Shown here piece by piece: positions 36,234 to 48,900 of a stretch of 64,000 bases of DNA. The stretch lies in contig CM053263.1 of assembly GCA_028583405.1 (NCBI GenBank), positions 2,146,715 through 2,210,714 on the forward strand, written 5' to 3'. Under the pieces are notes generated by a model. It was given only the letters and a program-made list of their open reading frames with translations. It searched no databases and was not told where the DNA came from. Source of the DNA: Pogonophryne albipinna (taxonomy: Eukaryota; Chordata; Actinopteri; Perciformes; Artedidraconidae). A program made the position numbers and the translations under genes. Every line of letters begins with the position of its first letter. Position 1 is the first letter of the stretch.

Positions 36234-37524
36234 ATGATCTACTTTTAAGATATTAAGCTGCAGTATAGAAAGTAATTAAAATGAGCTCCATTTAACGTAT
36301 GATTATGAAATGGGCTATTACACATAAGTACTTTTGATGCCACTTCATCTGTACTTTTACAAAAGTAAGGTTATAAATTACTTTTACTTGTAACAATGTA
36401 TTTATCAATTTAATATTGCTACTTTTACACAAGTTTAAAGACCTGAGTTATTTTTCCAGCACTGCCAATGCGCATTGGAATTGACAAGATATTTTCTTCA
36501 CACTGAGGTTCATTTTTGCATTTCAGCATTAGCCACACTGCTGTGCTATACAGAGAAATATACTCACAGGGACAAACTCACCTTTGAATGCTTAGGAAGA
36601 GTGGTCCTGATTGATGCACCCTCCTGAACTTCCATAACATTTGCTGAGGGTCAGCAGCAGGGCAGTGCGTAACACAGACAGCCCTGAGGCCAAACCACAA
36701 TATGCCACCTTTTACTCTACGTCAATATATCACCTTCTCTGGAGTAGTCCCTCATGTTTTATGATTGGAGCTGCTCTGCTGCTGCGCCGGCGAGAAGCAC
36801 TGATGGAAAATCCTTCAATATTAGTGCAAAACTGGATGTGAAGGGAGGCCTCACACATTGACGTCTGACACTCAGTCACTGATTCTGACACACCTCAACA
36901 AACTGTAGTAACCTCAACCGTAGGTCAGCATGCTATAAAATTGGAAGGATAGGAAAAAGGTGCCTGATATAGCTGTCACTTTGCTGACATTGTTCATATT
37001 TATGAAAGCAGAAGAAAGAAGTTTACAATTTGAACCATTAAGTCTGCAGAGTAGACATTTACAATAACATTCTGTATTTAAAACATGCCTCCTTTGCAAT
37101 AATTGAAATGCTCTCACTATGTGATGTACTACCCATGTCATAGCATACGGGAAATTATTCGACATAAGTTTCCTATAGCTTTGAGGTTTAATCAGACTGT
37201 TATGTCTCATTGCAAGAGAAGGAAATAGGATTTTCTAGTAAAAGACTGAATCGTCAACGTTTTTTTATTATTTCTTAATCCACCGGGTTTAATTGTTGCA
37301 CTTTGTTAGATGTACTTTTGTTGAATGGTTTGTATGTTTCTGTGTATGCAACACATGCTTTTCTCAGGCTTTTTACAGATCCTGTAAAATGTTGTGGGAA
37401 GAGCTGATGCATTTACAGAGGAATACAGATAGAGACAACTTCAGCATCCATTGTCACTCCGGATCCCTGTAAAGGTTGGGAATGGATGCTGTAGAATATA
37501 CATAATAATAATTAATAATTCATT

Positions 37525-37565
37525 CTATTTAGAGGCGCCTTTCAAAGCACCCAAGGACACCTTAC
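37525..37565 (-). repeat. Retroelement tail fragment
   Basis: ATTTAGAGGCGCCTTTCAAA then GCACCCAAGGACACCTTACA is the reverse complement of a 3' end found in many teleost SINE/LINE copies. Only about 40 bases remain. Confidence 0.45.
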
Positions 37566-40164
37566 AATATACATTGCAAAGGCTTCTCATCTGTACACCA
37601 TCAAAATCAGCATATCAGCCAAAACGACCACCGTTGTCTGCATCAGAGTTAGTGTTTATGAGTTGAGTTATAGCATGACAAGACTGACAGCTGGCCAAAC
37701 CCTAATAAACTAGTCACCACATTCCAGGGGTCCACCATTAAAGGTGACCCAATGCCCCATGACACACAGATACACAGAGAGAGGAACACACCTACTGAGA
37801 GCAGCTAGTAAAACATGACAGATTTATCACCCTGCCTCTCCTTTCTGTTTTCAGACGGTGTTTGCTAAACAAGCTATTTGTGTTGTCTTTATGTGTGAGT
37901 ATACAAACCTTTACTACAGAGGTCATGCTCAAACATGACCTTGTGTGTTATTGGTGTTATCATATGCTTTTTTACCTATGTGTTTATCTATTGTGAAGAG
38001 GATATTGTGTTGATGTAGTGTGCAAATGTAGTTTAAATCACCATTAAACTATCTTATTTTAACAGCCAAATGAAACCAGCAGTAAAAGACTGGGTCACTC
38101 ATAAGTCCAATCTTGTATATTATTTCCGTCACTATTTAGAGATTGTTCAAGAGGTGCCTTCTGTCTGCAAGTCTGTGTGTATCCAGGGCATTATTTGGTG
38201 GATTTCCAAAACTAGTCAGATTCAGCTTACAGTATGAATATGGGGGATGGCAGACTTAACCTTAGCATTGTTTTCACCCAACTGCTTATTCTATTACCCT
38301 GGGGTAAAAACTTGGCTCGATGCACTAAACACATGCAATAAGAACAGTAGCAATGCATTCCTCGCAGGGTCAGAGCTCATCAGTAACTCCCCACCTCTCT
38401 CCCTCTCTCTTTTTTTCTCTCTGTCTCTTTGAGCCAACAGGTTGCAGCAGCTTCACCCTCCACCCCTCTTCCCAAACTTTTCTGCAGCAGAGCCCAGAAA
38501 AAAAGCGTCTCTGTTATTCATCCACCCTTACACACAACCAAACACAGCCGCCTCCTCCTTCACTCAGACACACACATTGATTCTCATGTACCATTCAGTC
38601 GATTATCTCTGATAACACCTTCTGCAGGAATACATTATCAATTCCAGACTCTCTTTTTTTTCAACTCCCCTGACTTGGATGAAACCTTTTTGTGTTTTTC
38701 AGTGGATATTTTCTCTCCTCTCGACCGTCAAGAGGTCACCTGAATTGGGAAGATAATAATGATTCACTTGTCTGCAGTGGTAAGTGAGATTGTGTGGGCC
38801 CATTTCAGTGCCATATAGTCAAAACCAATTACTTTAACTGCACTTTAATATGGTGCTTTACTGAGTAGTTTTGAATTCTTAACTGCCCAGACACCCTTGT
38901 TACAGCCTAAGTGTCTGGACCTAGGCCAACACTTGTGATACTTAGCCTTTACTGTTGTTCCTTGCAGTACAATTTCTCCTTAAACTGCATTGCCGCCTGA
39001 TATTAGTGCTTGCTGGTTGCCCATTTTCTTTGTTGTCTGATGTGCCTTTATGTGATAAACTACAGTAATTGCTGCAAATGTGCATTCCACTGAGTTTGAG
39101 AACATGCACTTGGAATCTCACACTCGGACCATGTAGTGCAGAAGTCCTGGGCATCCTCATGTGCTACAGAAGGTAATGCAAATATTTTACACCTCCAACC
39201 TCAATAGGAGCATAAAAACAAGATATCATGGATTTCACAGTCATGTGAGCTCTAGTGTATTCATGAATAATAAGAACATACCAGGTTGTTAGCAAGAGGA
39301 TGAAACTATGAAGAATGAATTGTGGATGTTTCCCATGCATGGACCTGTCTGTGCTGTCTGACTGCGAATGCAAAGTGACATTAAGATGACATGCGTTGAG
39401 TTTGATTGTATTTGTGTGTGTTTTAACTGTAGATCTGTATTTAATTGCGCCGAAGACATGGGCTAACATACATTGCAGTTCTGACATTGCAGTGTGTATG
39501 TGCCACTTCACTGTACCAGTTTTCTACCTACGGGGATAATCCATTCTGTGAAGTGGTGAGGTGGAAAATGCCATTATGTAGAAATAGCTGACATGCAGTT
39601 AGACTTGCAGGGCATGTGATGTGTGAGTGAGTGTGTGTGAGGAAGGGAGATAGGGAACAGAGAGGGAGTATCAGGGCCAGAGACAGCAAACTTCGTTTTG
39701 TAACATTATTTAATCCTCTCGGGCAGTGATAAACTTAAGGCCTCGGACACAATATACACATTTCCTCCTCGGCGAGGCTGGACAAAGTGCTTGTGATCCC
39801 AGCATGCTTTGAGTGATGGATGGAGTGCTGTGCACATGTTTTTCTTGATGCGGGATCGATCATTGCAAGCATGTTGTCTAAGTGTCTGAGTTGAGCTTAT
39901 GATCACAGGCGTTGTAGAAATGTCCTGCAGGATTGTTGGAATGAGCTGGGATTTGCAGTCCATCACGTCCAGAAGAACAATTATATTTATGGCCATGACA
40001 TTTTGTACAGGCCTGATATGATACAAGATGGATGAATTGCAGTGACTTTGGTGATTGCCTGACTTTTTATACAGTAAGCGTCCCCATCATGCCAAATGTT
40101 TGTCCAATTATGGGTTAAGACCAAATACCTCTACATGTAAGTCACATCATCCTCACCTGTTATG

Positions 40165-40300
40165 TACCTATTAGCTAATGTTAGCATCTTAACACGCTAA
40201 ACGGAAATGGTGAACATAGTAAATATTATTCCCTCGAAATATCAGCATGCTGATATTAGCATTTACCTCAAAACACTGCTGCTAGCGAGGCTGTAGGCTC
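40165..40300 (+). repeat. Fish interspersed-repeat fragment (TTAGCATGCTAA-type)
   Basis: Repeated TTAGCAT/ATGCTGA motifs and the order AGCTAATGTTAGCATC ... AAACACTGCTGCTAGC ... GGCTGTAGGCTC match a repeat commonly seen in teleost genomes. Strongly diverged; class unknown. Confidence 0.4.
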
Positions 40301-42996
40301 CTTGTCTTTTTGCAATTTATGTAGAGGTACATCATGCTTAAACTTCAATATTTTCAGAAACATTTGGATTAACTCAGGGACACTTAACTGTCAAGTTAAA
40401 TCTAAGGCTCTTTTATATTTCTGCAGATGTTTTTAACATTGACATCCACTACTTGACTCAGAAAACTTGTGCGACCTTTAGCACATTAAAACCTATAATG
40501 TCCACCTTTTGGTATAGAAGACAGCAACTGTGTACTTCTGCACCTGCTGTCATTCATGAAAACACACGTTTGTGCTCTCTGCACTTCAGTACTAAGAAGA
40601 TACATGCAGAGACAGATCTTAGATCGGTATGTGAGGGGGGAGTTTGGTTTTCTGGCTGTTACATGAGAGTTGATCTGCAGAGGTTGTAAACTAGTCAGCC
40701 TTCAGCCATTCCGGCTCTGTCGGCCAGGTGGTCAAATCACACCAAAGATTTGTCTGGAATTCAGATTGTTTTACTTTTTTATGGCTTTATCATATTCATT
40801 TATTCTGTAGCTGAAACATTGGAAGTATTGTCAGATAGCTTGATGAATGGAATGTGAATCATTAATGCCTAAAGTAATCCGTAATGTTTTCATCTCATGT
40901 ATGGTAGTTGAGTAAAGGCAGATCTCTCTTTGATGTTAGGCCTATGAATTTGCAATACCATATACTTATAGGCTAAAATATATTCATGCACATGTACTTG
41001 GGCACACATGAACACTTATGTGCTGACACATGCTGGGAGATAGAAAGCTAATATAAAACATAACTAACCATTTCTTAGATTTGCATTGAACGTGCTTCTC
41101 TCTGACAGGGGGTTACTTATTTAATATGGGATAATCTGTGGCTGCTGCATGATTCTTTGCCATTGTGATTCAAGTTCTGGATTAACTCTATTTAGGCATT
41201 GATTATTTTCACTTAACTGAATGTTGATACATTGCTGTGTTTCCTTCGTATACATTTAAGGGAAGGTTTTCACTCTCAACACATTCTGGCTGCAATATCT
41301 TTAAGCTGACTTTGAAGTGGATCATTGAGCAGCACAAATGCAGTGAAGATTCTACAATACGCTCCTATCATTGCACCATGCTTAAATATCCCTTCCCAAG
41401 GTACAAGTCTGCAATAGAGATAATATGCTGGTAAAGCAACCGCAACATTTCAAAGGGACGGAATTGCCTCCACTCTGTGTATTATGCCAAGTCAAAAGCT
41501 GTAGCCTTGGGGCTAATCTCTTTTATGCTAACTTGAAGTTTCCTCTGTCTTTTGAGGAAGGAAAGGGGAAGGATTTTCTGTATCCCCGAGTGTTATTGAA
41601 CCTCCATTGACTCTGGGACAGCTATAACTCTCCTTCCATCTCGATTACTTGGATCACTGTGCTTCCTCCAGTGAAACTCATCTGTCTTAGGGTTACTGTT
41701 CTTTAACCTGTCAGTTCTTGGAAACACTTCCAGAGTCTAAAATCGTCTCACACACCCACAGCTGAACTTTGATCATGTTGATTTTCTGAATAATTAGTGT
41801 GTGTTGCACCTTACTCAGAGCTTAGAGAAAAATCCTTTAAATACATGATCATTTGAGCAGAAATTGTACAAAACCATATTTTGGATTGCAGACAGTTCTT
41901 CCCAAATGTCCTACAGTGTCACCATGTTGTGGTCAAACCAAGAAACTCGCACATACACGAGACATAAGAGGGTGCAGGTGGAAGCTTTAATTAGACACAT
42001 TCTCTGTTATTGCAGATTTGCCATGGGGCTAAAACATTTTGACCAAGTGCAATGTAGTATGTGCACACACATCGGAAGCGATTAGCAATGCTGCCTCGGC
42101 CTCAGCTCTGTAGATAAACACCTCTGCAGTTTGACTTCCAGGCCAAAGCCAGCCCTCAGGGGGTTTGGGTAATCCTCAGTCTGGGACAGGTGCACATAGT
42201 CTAGAGGTCTGGCTGACCACTGTAAATATCTTTTGCACATGTAGGGTTTTTACATCGATAAACAGTAGGAGCAGTGGCATGCATCAGGTCAAGCTGCAGG
42301 TTCACTCTGAAAAAACTCTATCATATACTGTAAGTCAGTCGTAACGAATTATTGGGGTAATCATTTTTCATGTGGGTTCATAATGTTAACACCTCCCAAT
42401 AACTGCTTTTATTAGCTTGTTTTATATCAGACAGTTTTAACCCTCATTTGATGCTTTTATTTTCTTTGCGTCATTGGAATTTGAGTTAAAACTGAACCCA
42501 TAATAATGGAATAGTGTACAACATTATGATAACCAATTTACATTTACCTAAATGATGGCAATAGCCACAAAGTAAAAAGAAAATGATAGGGTCTATTTAT
42601 GTTTGTGAGGATGATTCAATATAATCACATCTGGTGATTTACACTTCAGGCCAAAGGTTTTATAGATATGATGTAAAATGAATCTGAAATGATGCAGTAT
42701 AAGTCAAGACATCCTCCCTAGTACATACATGTATTCAACACTGTCCCTGGAGATGGGAGAAAAACTCTATGACTGCCTAAGAATCATGAATGCCTCACAA
42801 ATTAAAAATGTTTGATTATATTTGATCTTTGAGTGCCTCTAATGACTTTTTCCACTGTCTATTCATGTGTATACTTTCAGAAAAGGGGAAATAAGAGTTG
42901 GAATTGATGATTGTGGAGTGGAATTTAAGAAGGGGATTTGAGAAGAGAAGAACTGGGAGGAGGAGCCGGTGATCGCAGAAGGAAGAGAGGAAGAGT

Positions 42997-45900
42997 ATGG
43001 GCTGCTCTTCTGTGTGGATCCTTCTACTATCCCTTTCTCTGTCCCACCAGAGCGTCACAGCACAAGCTGAAGGTAACAGATGACATCAAGCATCATCAAG
43101 CACTTTCTGTTATTGTTTTCCACATATTCAGCCATTCAGTTATACATTCATACATAATTCCAGGCCGTGACTCATTCCCTCACTCACCTTTTTCTATTGT
43201 TCCTTCACTTTCTTATTGTCAAATTAGTAGTCATTATACATATTGGTCCATTTCAGAATAATATATATGATATGTTTTATAATGATTGATCATTAAAGTG
43301 TTCTCAAAGCTGGTGAAGGTGCAGCTAGTTTGAATGACTTTGTATTCTGCAGGGTAGCTTGTGAATTTACTCCAGGTGGAACTAAAGTCTGATTTAAGAG
43401 TTGATTATTTCACATCATTAATCAACATCTGTAAAGTAACTAAAGGTATTCAAGTAATGTAGTGGAGTAAAAGTACACGATTTACCTCTGAAATGTAGTG
43501 TGGAAGAAGTATAAAGTAGCAAAAAATTGAAACACTCAACACTGTACTTAACTTACTTGAGCAAATGTACTACCACTGAAATTCAGCCTCATGGCACCAT
43601 CAGTTTTCAACATCAGTTGTTTGATTCTGAGTCCACACCATACTGTATGTCTCAGTGTCCACAATGCTCACTGATCTATGAATTAGATCAGGGGTTCCCA
43701 AACTTTGCCATGCCAAGGACCCCATATAGCATTATCGTCTGGCGGGACCCCCCTGTTGCAATTTTTTTTTTAAATGATGAGTACTTTATGATGGAAAATA
43801 TGACAAATTAATCATACAGCTTAATACATGTTCTTAATATATATTTGTATTAATAATTAATAATCAGTTATTCTTCAAAAAAATGTTTGTATTTATCTTT
43901 TGTTTGTCATTCATTACATTGATTGTGTCTTCTGTTATAAACATTCTTAACACAATATTAAACAGTAACATCAACAGTAAACATATTTTAAAGCATTTTC
44001 AAAGTGATTTCTGTCTTTAGAATATTATATCATTTTGAACAGTAATATGAACAATTAACATATATTTTTAGCATTTTTGAAAGCTATTTATATATAATAT
44101 TCAACAGTAATATTAACAATAAACATATTTATATTCATATATATAAACAACAATATTTGCTACTGTACATCCGTGCTCTCATCCAGCTGCAGAGCGAAAT
44201 ATTCACTAGCTCTCAATTGCTCCAAAAGCTGAGCAGATACTCAGTTTCACTCTCAGTAGCGGCAGCTCGATTCTGATTGGCTTGAAGGGCGGTCGTGTGA
44301 TTTAAAAAAAATATATATATATATTAATAAATAAAAAATATTAAAAGATTGGCATCAAAGGACACATAGATTGATAGATATGCAATCTAAAAATAAATAA
44401 AAATGTAACTTACCCCCCTGGGGGTCGGGGCCCCCACTTTGAAAAACACTGAATTAGATGACTTGGGGGCCAGAGAAAGGTCAGGTGCTCAATGAACACA
44501 GTCTGTGCTCCGTCATTAAATCTGGACACATGGACTGGAACACGGGGTAGACACTTACCCAGCTCCACTTTCTTTCCAGGCTGTGTCTAGTCAGGGAATT
44601 TTTAACATATGCTAGCCTCATGTACCATACAGCACTCTGTCTGCCAGCCTGTCAAACCCATCTCCTGTATACAGAACCTTAAGCCCAAGGTGCTATTGGA
44701 TGTCGCCAAAAGGTCAATCAGCCAATCGAAAGTTTGATTTCCTCCACCTGGAATGTGGTTGGCAGAAAGTGATTTGTAAAGTTGTTGGGTAGAATTATGG
44801 AGGGATATAAATAGCCCAAGGCCATATTTGAAGCTGCTGCTCCCTTGTAACTGGTACCAGGGCTTATTCTTGACAGTGTTAATTCACATTCCGTCATATC
44901 ACATCATATGAATGTCTGTAGCAACCCTGAGGGCTACTGTTTCACATTACACACAAGAAGAGTGGTCGATTTCAAATTAATACATTGACAACTTCAAGCT
45001 ACAATAATTGATATTTTTGGATTAACGATGATTCAAATTCCTGTAAGCAATGTATGGATCCCTCAGAGAATCATAATCCAACTTCACTGCTCTATGGATC
45101 TTTCTGCCTCTTTCTAGTGAGTCAGGGATTTTTTTTACAGCCCACAAATTGACTGAGTTGGTCATAAACATGGACGCAAATGAATGCTCAATGTCCGCTG
45201 GATGTGTAAATAAAATATGCATTTAACATGTAACACATTGGTTTTGGGAAAGCAGAAGCAACATTAGTATTCACTTGGTACCATGTTTTTGTCCACCAGA
45301 TATATGTAAGACTAATATTAGCTCTCCTCCCATCTACTGTATGTTTATGGTCTCAACCTACTCTTAATATTTGACTCCTTTGAGGCGGCAGTGGCTCAGT
45401 CTGTAAGTACTTGGTCTTGGAACCGATGGGTCGCCGGTTCACGTCCCGATTAGACCAACAAAAAGATGGAGTGAGCTGGTAGCTGGAGTGGTGCCAGTTC
45501 ACCTCCAAGGCCACTGCCGAGGTGCCCTTGAGCAAGGCACCTAACCTTGAAACTGCTCCCTTGGCGCCAGGTACCTGGCAGCCTCTCTGCTCTGCCACCT
45601 CTCCTATCTGCATGTGGTTGTGTGTGTGCATGTTTATCCTCTGTGTTTGTGCATGTATATCCTCCCCTGTGTGTGTAATGTGTGTACACACAAGAAATGT
45701 CCCTGTAAGATTAATAAAGTGTATCTTCTTTAGATGCTAAATGCCTCATATATTGCTAGCAACAAGTCCTCCAACTCATACGACCAAATGGGCCGATTGT
45801 TCAGGCCCTTATTACAACCAAATATGTCGTTTGTTCAAAAGCTTAATACGTCCTATAATTAAGTTTTAAAGTTTTCGCCCTCTAGTGCTCCCGTTGAATG

Positions 45901-48900
45901 CAAACGTTACAGATGGTCGTTTATTCACAAATAACCCTCTCTGTAAAATCCTAAATTGTAGGATAGTTTGTCCATTAAAATGCTTTTTGATTAGATTTCT
46001 AGCGAGAAGTGTAGATTGTACTTTTCGAATCCACGTCCAGTCGATAAGTAGGATCTATAGTTTGATAGATATTACGAAGATGATTTGAGGTATGCTGCAG
46101 CCTCCATGTAAAGTTACGGGTTGAAAACAATATTTCCGGTCTCGACATTTTCATAATAAAACCAATGATCAAATGATTTAACAGTGATATCTGCAGTACT
46201 CATCAACTAAAAAACATCAGTTTATCCTAATTATACGACATTTATTGGTTTAAATTGTGTACAATGCTTTTGTGTTTTTCCCATAGGTTTTTCTCTTTAG
46301 ATTCTGAGAGACACCTTTCTTTTTTCAGAGGTTTTGATAGGCTAAAACATCGATTGTTTTAGCCGCAATGCATGTCGGGATGTGGTGTTTATATGATATG
46401 AAATCGGAAAACATTTTTTTTAAATAAAATAATACTTTATTCCGAGTTTTCTTGCTTTTCTCTTTGAAAGTCATCACATAACGGCATTGTAATACACGGT
46501 TCGGCTGCATTAAATATTACATATCTGCCGTAGATATTTATTTATAGAGCCCTGATCAGAAGACCTTTTGACAAACTGGAAGAAATGCCGCCAAAACTGA
46601 AAACGTGACGTGGATCATAAATATATTAGCAATTAAACAACACCTTCCATTTCTTTTCACACAATACGTCTCCTTGCAGTATCAACACTAATTCGGCTGA
46701 CTTTTATATTTGATCCAATTGATAGATAGGCTATATTTACACCATAACGGTGCACAGCTGATAGAAAGGGATTTTTTTGTAGTTTTTAAAGATATTTTTT
46801 ACTGAACTACCTTTCCAACTCCTCATGCAGTTGACTGTTACAGGTCTATACAGGTTCATAGTACAATGCATAAGCTTCAAATCGAGAGACTGAAACTGTA
46901 TTTTCCTTTACCGTTCTGTTTTAATTTCACAATAAAATTAATAGTCATATTATGTTTGATATTATTATGTTTTAATAACTACACCACTGTTTTTTTTAAC
47001 CCGCACCGCCTAGTGGTTAAAGCACGTTATTGAATTTTGTTGTTGAATACGTTTTATTTGATGAAAACATTTAAATATTAAGAGTAGCCTACATACAAAA
47101 TTGGGGGAAAGTAGAAGGCATGATAGAAATATAGAATAGAAAATATCAAGAAGATACTATAGTGATCTCTACAATAAAACATTTTAGTGCAGGACGTCCA
47201 AAGATATTAACAGGAGGATGTGCAAAACAGACAAACTAATAAGGCTTTATTTAAACATTAAAGAATACTTAAGGTCTTCTTTTGAATAAGAAAAAAACGT
47301 TGGGATTATCCACAGATAAATATGAAGTCTGACAAAGTACTTAACGTCCAATATATTGCATCGTTTATTTTGGCACTTGACCTTCCCTGAATTTGACTCA
47401 GGTGTAACTAAAGTCTGATTTAAGGGTTGTTTATATTTCACATCATTAATCAGAATCTGCAAAGTAACTAAAATAAATGTAGTGGAGTAAAAATACCAGG
47501 TTAACCTCTGAATTGTAGTGGAGTAGAACAAAGTAGTATGCTGCTGTAACAAAAACTGGACCCGGGGGCTGGACCCGTCCAATTCCAGTTTTGGAAGGTC
47601 TGCCGTGGTTCCATTCCATTTCATAGAGCTGTTTGACACTCATCGTAACCTTGTCGCACTGCCACTCCAACATCCAATCACAGGGCTTGATGAGTAATCA
47701 CGGGGTTTGTAAAGCAAGGCGGATAGTTGTCGTCCCAAACGATAGCTGGGGATTCTGGGTAGTGTAGTGTCTTCGGAAACTGTAGTGTTTAAACTCCGAA
47801 AAAACTATTTGTTTCTCTGAATCGAAGGTTAAAAACACAAAAGCATTGTACACAATTTAAACCAATCAATATTGTGTAATTAACAAGGATAAACTGATGT
47901 GTTTTAGTGGATGAGTAATGCAGATATCACTGTGTAATCATTTGACAGTGAGGGGAATATATCCGGTTTTATTATGAAAACTTCGAGACCGGAAAAACTA
48001 TTTTCACCCACGCTAACTTTACATGGAAGCTGCATACACGTTATCCTGGCGAGACCTCAAATCATCTTCGTAATATCTATCAAACTATAGATCCTACACA
48101 TCGACTGGACGTGGATTCTGAGAGTACAATATACACTTCTCGCCAGAAATTGAATCAAAAAGCATTTTAATGGCCAAACTATTCCACAATTTAGGATTTT
48201 CCAGAGAGGGTTATTTGTGAATAAACATCCCTCCGGAGCGTTTGCAATGAACGGGCGCATGTTGTTTCTTACACGACCACTAGAGCACCTCTAGTGGTCA
48301 TGTAAGAAACAACATACACTTTAAAATGTGTCTCTGGGTCGTAATAAGGGCATGAACAATCGGCCTATATGGTCGTTTTTTGTAGGAGGCCAGGCTTGTT
48401 GCTAGTTACTAACTTTCTTATTTTTGCTGTAAGGAGGTTGGCAGGTATCAGTAGATAGAAGCAAACATGCTCAGTACCCCTGAAGTGAAGTACCATTTAT
48501 TTTACCCAAATCCAATTTAAACAACCTTTATTGATTTAAACATGACATAATCCTCGCCCTTGTCCACCAGTTAGTTAGTAATAGGCTATGTGGTTTTCTC
48601 CACAGTGTGCAAACTCGACCAGATAACTGATGATTCCAGAAACCTGTGTTAAGTACTCAGGGCCGCCCCTCCCTACAGGCCAATCACGCAGGCTGCATGG
48701 GGCCCCGCCTTGTGCAGGGGGCCCCGCCCAGAGGGCCTCAGCTGCTGTGCGCAGTTCTCCTAGCAGTTCTCCGTGCACCCCCCGCGAGAGTGAGAGGTGA
48801 CAAGGGGAGCACGTCTGTAACCCGACACCGTTGCAATGAATCGACATCTGACCAATCACGGCTTTGATACGGCCACTAGTGCAGGTGAAGAGATGTTGGT

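Larger units (their letters stand above)
32132..36464 (+). mobile_element. hAT-like MITE split by a LINE insertion
   Basis: The left half (32132-32378) starts CAGTGGTGGAAAATAACG and the right half (36241-36464) ends ...TTTTTCCAGCACTG. Joined, the halves total about 471 bp, close to the 491 bp of the intact relative at 6861-7351, and the internal blocks (ACTCAAGTACTGTACTTAAG, GTACTTGTACTCCACC) match in order. Flanking bases CTGAAGTG and CCAATGCG no longer agree well, so the MITE insertion is old and the LINE insertion younger. Confidence 0.8.
36465..42996. other. Gene-free spacer / upstream region of the collagen-like gene
   Basis: No protein family recognised in any frame. Visible pieces are a short reverse retroelement tail near 37525-37565 (TTTAGAGGCGCCTTTCAAAG) and a fish repeat near 40165-40300 (AGCTAATGTTAGCATCTTAA, AGCATGCTGATATTAGCATT). 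Pyrimidine-rich tracts occur near 38390-38440. Just before the start codon, TTTCAG at about 42876-42881 followed by a purine-rich run could be the acceptor of a 5' UTR exon, so transcription may begin further left. Confidence 0.5.
45756..48405. mobile_element. 2.65-kb long-inverted-repeat (foldback-type) element
   Basis: Outer ends CTAGCAACAAG (45756) and CTTGTTGCTAG (to 48405) are exact inverses. Inverted similarity continues inward for about 560-595 bases: left arm roughly 45756-46316, right arm roughly 47811-48405. Both arms translate, in opposite directions, to the same 67-codon pseudo-protein (LFTNNPL..KILNC), which is a mirror effect and not a gene. The right arm carries an extra hairpin at 48259-48315. 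The 1.5-kb interior has no transposase and contains a MITE fragment (47399-47545). No clear target duplication was found, so the superfamily is unassigned. Confidence 0.75.

Noticed and set aside
38247..38743. Ser/Pro/Leu-rich frames before the collagen-like gene
   Set aside because: Pyrimidine-rich low-complexity DNA gives Ser/Leu/Pro frames on its own. No splice-consistent chain and no family resemblance.
42938..43261. 107-codon frame overlapping the collagen-like exon 1
   Set aside because: It reads in a different frame from the signal-peptide exon, runs through the splice donor, and is basic and unstructured.
45382..45455. tRNA gene
   Set aside because: Box A and box B are present, but the arms do not fold into a proper tRNA and the sequence continues into a SINE body and tail.
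45885..48260. Two similar 67-codon proteins on opposite strands (45885-46088 + and 48057-48260 -)
   Set aside because: They are mirror images created by the inverted arms of one element. There is no start context, splice site or known family.
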